Of a stretch of DNA of 13,342 nt, positions 1-6,097 are shown piece after piece. Position numbers and translations under genes: made by a program. The first letter of the stretch is position 1. Each line of letters begins with the position of its first letter. Origin of the DNA: an uncultured Xanthobacteraceae bacterium (GTDB lineage: Bacteria > Pseudomonadota > Alphaproteobacteria > Rhizobiales > Xanthobacteraceae); contig CATPBC010000480.1 in NCBI GenBank assembly GCA_955652195.1, positions 1-13,342 on the forward strand, read 5' to 3'. The notes below the pieces were generated by a model. The model was not told the DNA's origin. It was given only the letters and a program-made list of their open reading frames with translations, and did not search any database.

Positions 1-718
1 CGCGCGCCAGATCCCGGGAGTCGTTGCGGTGGAACGGGTGCGCGCCCGGCCGGCCGGCGCGGTGCTATTCGTCGAGCTTGGCGTGAGTATCAGCCGCACG
101 CTTCCGCTCGACCGCGTCACTATGATCAAACAGCAACTGATCGACGCCATCCGCGGCGACTTGCCGACGGCAGAGCTCACCATAACGACGGAGCCGAAGG
201 CACTCGATGACGAGACGGTACGTGAGCGCGTCATGGTGATCGCACGCGACCTTGGCCTTGCTATTCATCACGTCGCGGTCCAGACGGTAGCCGGCCGCTT
301 ATCGGTGTCGCTCGACCTGGAGGTCGACGGCGCGATGCCGCTTGCCGCCGCACACGACGTCGCGAGCCGGCTCGAAGAAGCGATCCGGCACGAACTCGGA
401 CCACAGGTCGAAGTCGAAACCCATATCGAGCCATTGCCGGCGGACCTGTTGGCCGGCCGCGATGCCGAGCCTGCTCGGATTGCCGAAGTTCGCGAGCTTC
501 TGTCGTCACTGGCAGTGGAGCTTCCGGCGCTCGGCGAGGTGCACGATGTGCGGGTGAGGGAAACCACCGCCGGCGAAATCGTCAACTTTCATTGCCATGT
601 CGATCCGGCGCTTTCAGTGAGCGCGGTGCATGACATGGTAGATGCTCTTGAACGGCGACTGCGTCGTCAATTGCCGACGATCCAGCGCGTTATCGGGCAT
701 GCCGAACCGCGGCGCTAA
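1..718 (+). CDS. Cation diffusion facilitator (CDF) metal transporter, C-terminal part (5' end outside window)
   Basis: The reading frame is open from base 2 to the TAA at 716-718, so this is the 3' end of a longer gene; the GTG at base 29 is internal, because the upstream codons read as typical CDF sequence (ARQIPGVVAVERVRARPAG). CDF proteins export divalent metals such as Zn, Fe, Co or Mn from the cytoplasm in exchange for protons. The transmembrane domain would lie upstream of the window. The visible 238 residues resemble the cytoplasmic CDF dimerisation domain, repeated three times. Each unit has a 'gly/val-x-x-val-arg-x-arg-x-x-gly' strand, a helix starting near 'LPLDRV', 'MPLAAAHDV' or 'LSVSAVHDM', and a closing strand ending TTEP, THIEP or GHAEP. 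Units two and three contain His residues (AIHHV, HCHVDP) that could bind metal. Most CDF proteins carry one such domain. The family is fairly sure; the metal is unknown. Confidence 0.8.
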   Translation, partial: ARQIPGVVAVERVRARPAGAVLFVELGVSISRTLPLDRVTMIKQQLIDAIRGDLPTAELTITTEPKALDDETVRERVMVIARDLGLAIHHVAVQTVAGRLSVSLDLEVDGAMPLAAAHDVASRLEEAIRHELGPQVEVETHIEPLPADLLAGRDAEPARIAEVRELLSSLAVELPALGEVHDVRVRETTAGEIVNFHCHVDPALSVSAVHDMVDALERRLRRQLPTIQRVIGHAEPRR

Positions 719-843
719 AGAGTCCGGTCGACGCATTCAGCCGGCATTCGGCACAGGAACCCCGAGCAGTGCTGCGGTGTTCCGCGCGGGGCACGCCGAC
801 TTCCGCTTTTCATGGCCGTGCAAACCCTCTAGACCAGCGCCCT

Positions 844-3501
844 ATGCGCACTGAAGAACCAAGAACTGTCCGCCTCGAGAACTATCGCCCGCCCGATTGG
901 CTTATCGAGACAGTCGAGCTCGACGTGGCGCTGCACCCGACGGCCACCAGAGTTCGCGCCAAGCTTCACGTCAGGCCAAACGGCTCCGGCGCGCCCGCGC
1001 CGCTCGTCCTCGACGGCGACGAACTGACGCTTCATTCAATTCGCCTCGATGGCAAGCCGCTACCGGCGGAGAGCTTTGTCGCCACGCCGGATCGGCTGAC
1101 CATTGCGCAAGCGCCGCATCGGCCGTTCGAGCTTGAAATCGAAACGGCGCTCGACCCGACCAACAACACCAAGCTGATGGGGCTCTATCGCGCCGGTCCG
1201 ACCTATTGCACGCAATGCGAAGCCGAGGGCTTTCGCCGCATCACCTACTTCCTCGATCGGCCCGACGTCATGGCGGTCTATACGACGCGGATCGAAGCCG
1301 ACAAGAAAGAGGCCGCCATACTTCTGTCCAACGGCAATCTCGTTGCGCAGGGTGACTTACCCGGCACCTCGCCCGGCACCTCGCGGCATTTCGCAATTTG
1401 GCACGATCCGTTTCCGAAGCCGTCATACCTGTTCGCGCTGGTCGGCGGAAATCTCGGCTGCGTCAAGGACACCTTCACCACAATGTCGGGACGCGACGTC
1501 AGCCTTGCGATCTATGTCGAGCCGGGCAAGGAAGACCGTTGTCACTACGCCATGGACAGCCTCAAACGCGCCATGCGCTGGGATGAGGTGACGTTCGGGC
1601 GCGAATACGATCTTGATATTTTCGTGATCGTCGCCGTCTCGGCGTTCAACATGGGGGCGATGGAGAACAAAGGACTCAACATTTTCAACGATAAATTCGT
1701 TCTTGCCTCCCCTGTCACCGCAACCGACGGCGACTATGCCAGCATCGAAGCGGTGATCGCCCATGAATACTTCCACAATTGGACCGGCGATCGCATCACT
1801 TGCCGCGATTGGTTTCAGCTCTGCTTGAAGGAGGGGCTCACCGTTTTTCGCGACCAGGAATTCACCGCCGATCAGCGATCGCGGGCGGTCGAACGGATCA
1901 GCGATGTACGTGGGCTCCGCGCGCATCAATTCGTCGAGGATGCCGGTCCGCTCGCCCATCCGGTGCGGCCGACGCTCTATCACGAGATCAACAACTTTTA
2001 CACTGCCACCGTCTACGAAAAAGGCGCCGAAGTCGTGCGGATGATCAAGACCTTGCTCGGCGACGCGACCTTCCGCGCCGGCATGGACCTATACTTCACG
2101 CGCCATGACGGCCAAGCGGCGACCGTCGAGCAGTTCGTGCAGTGCTTTGCCGATGTGAGCGGGCGTGACATGCGTCAGTTCATGCGCTGGTATTCGCAAG
2201 CCGGCACGCCTGAGATCAAAATAGAGCCGCATTACGACCCTGCTGCCTGTAACTTCCGCCTCGATATAGCGCAGAACATTCCGCCGACGCCCGGCCAGCC
2301 CAACAAGGAGCCGATGCTTGTTCCGCTTGTGATCGGCCTGGTCGGCCGCAGCGGCGCGGATCTGCCGCCTATGCTGGAAGGGAAGCCGCTCACGCGCGGA
2401 GTAATCGAGCTCACCGAGCCGCGCCAATCATTTGTCTTCACCAATGTTGTGGAGCGTCCGGTGCTTTCGCTCAACCGCGGCTTCTCGGCTCCGGTCAAGC
2501 TGACGATGCCGATCGACCCCGAGCATCTGCGCTTTCTCGCTGCTCACGATCGCGATCCGTTCAACAGATGGCAGGCGATCCAAACCTTGGCGATGACCCT
2601 TCTGAAGAGCAATGTCGCTATAGTGCGCTCGGGTGGCGAGCCACATCTGGACGAAGGACTGATGGATTCGCTCGGGGCAACTCTCAACGACCCCGCGCTC
2701 GAACCCGCTTTCATCGCACTGACGCTCTCGCCGCCAAGCGAAGCGGATATCGCACGCGAAATCGGCCATGACGTCGATCCGGATGCGGTCTTCGCCGCGC
2801 GGCGAAAATTGCGCGCGGCGATCGGCGCGCACCATAGCGGGCTCCTTGCTGCAACTTACGAGCGGATGATTACCCCCGGCGCTTACCGGCCGGACGCGCA
2901 AAGCGCTGGCAGGCGCGCGCTTAAGAATGCCTGCCTTGATCTTTTGGCGATGACGGAAACCGATGCCGCGATTGCCCGCGCTTTCGCGCAGTACCGCAAT
3001 GCCGACAATATGACCGACCGTATCGCGGCGCTTGAAACGCTCGCGGCCTATGACCGGCCGGAACGCGCCGCCGCCTTTGAGGATTTCTACACACGCTACG
3101 CCGACGACCCACTGGTGATCGATAAATGGTTTTCGCTTCAGGCCACCATCCCAGAGCCGGCGACGCTCGATCGGGTCCGCGCCTTGACCCGCCATCCCGC
3201 CTTCTCCGCCGCCAATCCCAACCGTATACGCGCGCTGATCGGTGCCTTTGCTCTAGCCAACCACACCCAATTCAACCGCAGCGATGGTGCCGGCTACAAT
3301 TTCGTCGCCGAGTTCGTGCTTGAGCTCGATCCGAAGAACCCACAAGTCGCCGCGCGCCTGATGAGCGCGTTCCGCTCCTGGCGCACTTTGGAGGCGCAAC
3401 GCCGCGGCCACGCCGAGGCGGTGTTACGCCGCGTCGCGGCAAAACCCGCGCTGTCACGCGATGTCCATGACATTGTCGCGCGCACGCTCGCCGAGAATTA
3501 A
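844..3501 (+). CDS. pepN: Aminopeptidase N (M1 family zinc metallopeptidase)
   Basis: This encodes 885 aa, close to the 870 aa of E. coli PepN, a cytoplasmic enzyme that removes N-terminal residues from peptides in the last steps of protein turnover. The exopeptidase motif GAMEN is at residues 271-275. The zinc site HEYFH is at 307-311, with the third ligand E330 in LKEGLTVF, giving the HExxH-x18-E spacing. The transition-state Tyr is Y391 in TVYEKGAEVVRM. All sit about ten residues later than in E. coli. The N-terminal beta domain, catalytic domain, small beta domain and helical C-terminal domain all appear to be present. The frame stays open upstream to an ATG at 769, but the ATG at 844 (MRTEEPRTVRLENYRPPDW) fits the family's N-terminus; no good Shine-Dalgarno precedes it. 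An in-frame 12-bp tandem duplication at 1360-1383 gives PGTSPGTS in a surface-loop region. The gene lies 125 bp after the transporter; co-transcription is possible but not shown. Confidence 0.96.
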   Translation: MRTEEPRTVRLENYRPPDWLIETVELDVALHPTATRVRAKLHVRPNGSGAPAPLVLDGDELTLHSIRLDGKPLPAESFVATPDRLTIAQAPHRPFELEIETALDPTNNTKLMGLYRAGPTYCTQCEAEGFRRITYFLDRPDVMAVYTTRIEADKKEAAILLSNGNLVAQGDLPGTSPGTSRHFAIWHDPFPKPSYLFALVGGNLGCVKDTFTTMSGRDVSLAIYVEPGKEDRCHYAMDSLKRAMRWDEVTFGREYDLDIFVIVAVSAFNMGAMENKGLNIFNDKFVLASPVTATDGDYASIEAVIAHEYFHNWTGDRITCRDWFQLCLKEGLTVFRDQEFTADQRSRAVERISDVRGLRAHQFVEDAGPLAHPVRPTLYHEINNFYTATVYEKGAEVVRMIKTLLGDATFRAGMDLYFTRHDGQAATVEQFVQCFADVSGRDMRQFMRWYSQAGTPEIKIEPHYDPAACNFRLDIAQNIPPTPGQPNKEPMLVPLVIGLVGRSGADLPPMLEGKPLTRGVIELTEPRQSFVFTNVVERPVLSLNRGFSAPVKLTMPIDPEHLRFLAAHDRDPFNRWQAIQTLAMTLLKSNVAIVRSGGEPHLDEGLMDSLGATLNDPALEPAFIALTLSPPSEADIAREIGHDVDPDAVFAARRKLRAAIGAHHSGLLAATYERMITPGAYRPDAQSAGRRALKNACLDLLAMTETDAAIARAFAQYRNADNMTDRIAALETLAAYDRPERAAAFEDFYTRYADDPLVIDKWFSLQATIPEPATLDRVRALTRHPAFSAANPNRIRALIGAFALANHTQFNRSDGAGYNFVAEFVLELDPKNPQVAARLMSAFRSWRTLEAQRRGHAEAVLRRVAAKPALSRDVHDIVARTLAEN

Positions 3502-3747
3502 AAGCGATTCAGGTCTTTGATTTGACTCTGTTTTGAGTCGTCAACGTGTGCGGCAACACAAATCAAAGCGCGGTAACGCTCCGGCAGCAGCCTTTCGCGG
3601 CGCAAAAAGCTTTGGACATTTCTTAAAAAAATATTGACTCAGGACTCTCGACAAATCAGCGCGCATCGATTCTATTGATGATGATTCGGAGAGAGCGGCA
3701 CAATCTCCGAACGCGGGTAGAGGCAATAATCCGAGCGGGGGCAGGCG
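3502..3747 (+). promoter_or_regulatory. Intergenic control region with a GANTC cluster and a CtrA-like box
   Basis: This gap between pepN and the PAS kinase contains no credible gene. It holds seven GANTC sites, at 3506, 3524, 3535, 3636, 3643, 3668 and 3683 (first base of each). GANTC is the target of the alphaproteobacterial cell-cycle methylase CcrM, and methylated promoters are bound by GcrA. A sequence TTAA-N7-TTGA at 3623-3637 differs by one base from the CtrA consensus TTAA-N7-TTAA and overlaps the GANTC at 3636. The stretch 3621-3635 is strikingly A/T-rich for this genome. TTGACT at 3634-3639 could be a -35 element, but no convincing -10 lies at the right distance. A weak hairpin (GACTC at 3524-3528 pairing with GAGTC at 3535-3539) follows pepN without a U-tract. 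The motif positions are read directly from the sequence; the regulatory role is inferred. Confidence 0.5.
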
Positions 3748-6069
3748 ATGGCGCGCGCCGATGCGGCGAGTGCGTCTCTACGATCCGATTCGATCAAAGG
3801 GTTGGCGGAATCGATCGCCAACCCGGCGTATCGGCGCCTGCTGAGCGCCGAACCGCTTCTGCGCCGCGCGGTTCCGGTTCTCATCATCGCCTTCATGGTG
3901 ACGGTATGCATCGGCGCCGCCGTTGAGGTTCTCGAACATCGACGGCAAGCGGTATTCGAGGCCAAGCAACGCATTGCAGCGGTGGCCGATCACTTCGCCA
4001 CGCTTTTTGAGCGTCGGAGCCGCGACGGCCGCTCGCATTGGCCGCGAACCTCCGATGCACTCGCGGAGGCATTGCCCGACTGGGCGGCGGGCGCCAAGCA
4101 GCGCGTCCTCGTAAGCGACGCCGATGGCAACATCGTCGCGGCCTTGCCCAATGCTCCACCGACAGTGGGACGTTCGCTTCTCGAAGTGCTCGGTCCCCTG
4201 CAACCGCTCACGACGTTCGGCGCCGAAGCCGGCACCCGCGAGATCGTACTGGGCAACGGCGAACCCGCTTTCGCGGCAGTGCGAGCTTTGAGGAATCCGA
4301 CCGGGCTGTTGACCGTTATTCAGGCGCGGGACGACGCGCTCACAAACTGGCGCTCAATTACGGCTCTGACGGTCACGTTGTCGGCAACGACCGGCTTTGT
4401 GGTCCTGATACTCGGCTTCGCATTCCACTGGCAGGCGACGCGGGCACGTGAAGCCGATCTGATCAACGACACCGTCCGTAGTCGAGTCGACACGGCGCTC
4501 AACCGCGGACGCTGCGGGCTTTGGGATTGGGATCTCGCTCGCGGCCGCGTTTTCTGGACGCACTCGATGTACGACATGCTGGGCTTGCCGCAGAAAGACG
4601 AGCTGCTCAGCTTCGGCGAGGTCGACGCACTCGTCCACAAGGATGACATCGATCTTTATGAGCTTGCGAATCAGCTCGCTGACGGCAAGCTGCAATCAAT
4701 CGACCACGCCTTTCGTATGCGCCATGCCGAAGGCAGATGGCTGTGGCTGCGGGTCCGCTGCGAGCTGACGCGCCAGGACGGCGAACTCGGCCCGCACCTA
4801 ATCGGCATCGCCGTCGACATCACCGAGCAGAAGAATCTGGTTGAACGCACCGTGGCGGCCGATTTGCGCCTGCGCGACGCCATCGAGACCATACCGGAAG
4901 CTTTCGTGCTGTGGGATGCGGAAAACCGGCTCGTGCTCTGCAATTCCAATTTCCAGGAGCTGCATCAGCTGCCGGACGAAGCGGTGGTGGCGGGAACGTC
5001 CTATGAGACGATCGTGGCCACCGGCAGAAAGCCGCTGATCCGCGCCACTGTGGCCCATGACAGCGAGCCGCGCGGTGCGCGCACTTTCGAGGCTCAACTC
5101 GAGGATGGCCGATGGATGCATATCAGCGAACGCCGCACCAAAGATGGCGGCTATGTCTCGGTCGGAACGGACATCACCAAGGTCAAACAGCACGAGCAAA
5201 AGCTAATCGAAGGCGAAAAGCGCCGAATTGCCACCATTCTCGATTTGCGCAAATCCCAGCAAGCACTCGAACAGCAAACTGGCGAACTGGCGGACCTTGC
5301 CGAAAAATATGCCGAAGAAAAAACCAGAGCCGAAGAAGCCAATCAGGCCAAATCGAAGTTCCTGGCCAATATGAGCCACGAACTGCGCACCCCCTTAAAC
5401 GCCATCATCGGCTTTTCCGAGATCATGGAGTCGGGAATGTTCGGCCCGCTCGGCGCCGAGAAATACATCGAATATTCTCGGGACATCCGCGAAAGCGGCG
5501 AGTATTTGCTCGACGTCATCAACGACATCCTCGACATGTCCAAGATCGAAGCCGGCGGAATTCGGCTTGCCCCGGAAGCGGTGGAGCTTGACTCGCTTCT
5601 GGCCGATTGCATCCGCGTGGTATCGACCCGTGCCGGCGAAAAAAACCTCAGGCTCGACGCGCAAGTTGAGCCCGGAATCCAGCTCAAAGCCGATCGCCGC
5701 GCCTTAAAGCAGATCGCGCTCAATCTTCTTTCCAACGCCGTAAAATTCACCCCCGACGGCGGCGCGGTGAGCGTGCGGGGCCGGGTGCGCGGTGGGATCG
5801 TAACTATCGCGATCAGAGACAATGGAATCGGCATAGCGCGGCAGGCGCTGCATAAACTCGGCCGCCCGTTCGAACAGGTCGAGAGTCAATTGACCAAGCG
5901 CCACCAGGGCTCTGGCCTTGGCCTCGCTATCGCGAAATCACTGATAGAACTCCATGGCGGCTCGATGCGTATCCGTTCGCAGCTTGGCCGAGGCACGATG
6001 GTCCTGGTGCGGCTGCCAGCCGGGACCACAGCGTCGGTTCGGATCCACGGCATCGAAGCCGCCGCTTAA
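3748..6069 (+). CDS. Membrane-bound PAS sensor histidine kinase with PleC/DivJ-like core (orphan)
   Basis: This 773-aa protein starts at an ATG preceded by a G-rich stretch (3737-3745) that may bind the ribosome. Order of parts: cytoplasmic N-terminus; TM1 about 41-62; extracytoplasmic sensor region about 63-202; TM2 about 203-228; a PAS domain about 247-361 (GLWDWDL to VDITE, PAS_3-like); a second PAS about 372-477 (PAS_7-like, PEAFVLWDAENRLVLCNSN); a charged coiled coil about 478-534; HisKA with the phosphoacceptor H544 in SHELRTPLN; and an ATPase domain with N663 (NLLSNAVKF), DNGIG at 691-695 and GSGLGLA at 721-727. All catalytic boxes are intact. The dimerisation helix contains GFSEIMESGMFGPLG and INDILDMSKIEAG, typical of the PleC/DivJ/PdhS group of kinases that act on DivK and control the cell cycle. 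No response regulator gene adjoins it and there is no receiver domain, so the partner is unknown. It converges on glnE. Confidence 0.92.
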   Translation: MARADAASASLRSDSIKGLAESIANPAYRRLLSAEPLLRRAVPVLIIAFMVTVCIGAAVEVLEHRRQAVFEAKQRIAAVADHFATLFERRSRDGRSHWPRTSDALAEALPDWAAGAKQRVLVSDADGNIVAALPNAPPTVGRSLLEVLGPLQPLTTFGAEAGTREIVLGNGEPAFAAVRALRNPTGLLTVIQARDDALTNWRSITALTVTLSATTGFVVLILGFAFHWQATRAREADLINDTVRSRVDTALNRGRCGLWDWDLARGRVFWTHSMYDMLGLPQKDELLSFGEVDALVHKDDIDLYELANQLADGKLQSIDHAFRMRHAEGRWLWLRVRCELTRQDGELGPHLIGIAVDITEQKNLVERTVAADLRLRDAIETIPEAFVLWDAENRLVLCNSNFQELHQLPDEAVVAGTSYETIVATGRKPLIRATVAHDSEPRGARTFEAQLEDGRWMHISERRTKDGGYVSVGTDITKVKQHEQKLIEGEKRRIATILDLRKSQQALEQQTGELADLAEKYAEEKTRAEEANQAKSKFLANMSHELRTPLNAIIGFSEIMESGMFGPLGAEKYIEYSRDIRESGEYLLDVINDILDMSKIEAGGIRLAPEAVELDSLLADCIRVVSTRAGEKNLRLDAQVEPGIQLKADRRALKQIALNLLSNAVKFTPDGGAVSVRGRVRGGIVTIAIRDNGIGIARQALHKLGRPFEQVESQLTKRHQGSGLGLAIAKSLIELHGGSMRIRSQLGRGTMVLVRLPAGTTASVRIHGIEAAA

Positions 6070-6097
6070 ACGAATTTCGATCGCTACTTCACGAGCG

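Noticed and set aside
769..843. PepN start at the ATG at 769
   Set aside because: The added 25 residues do not match PepN N-termini, while MRTEEPRTVRLENYRPPDW from 844 does.
3524..3539. Possible pepN terminator hairpin
   Set aside because: The stem is only five base pairs and is not followed by a U-tract.
3634..3665. Sigma-70 promoter from TTGACT at 3634
   Set aside because: No acceptable -10 hexamer occurs 16-18 bp downstream, so it was not listed as a separate promoter.
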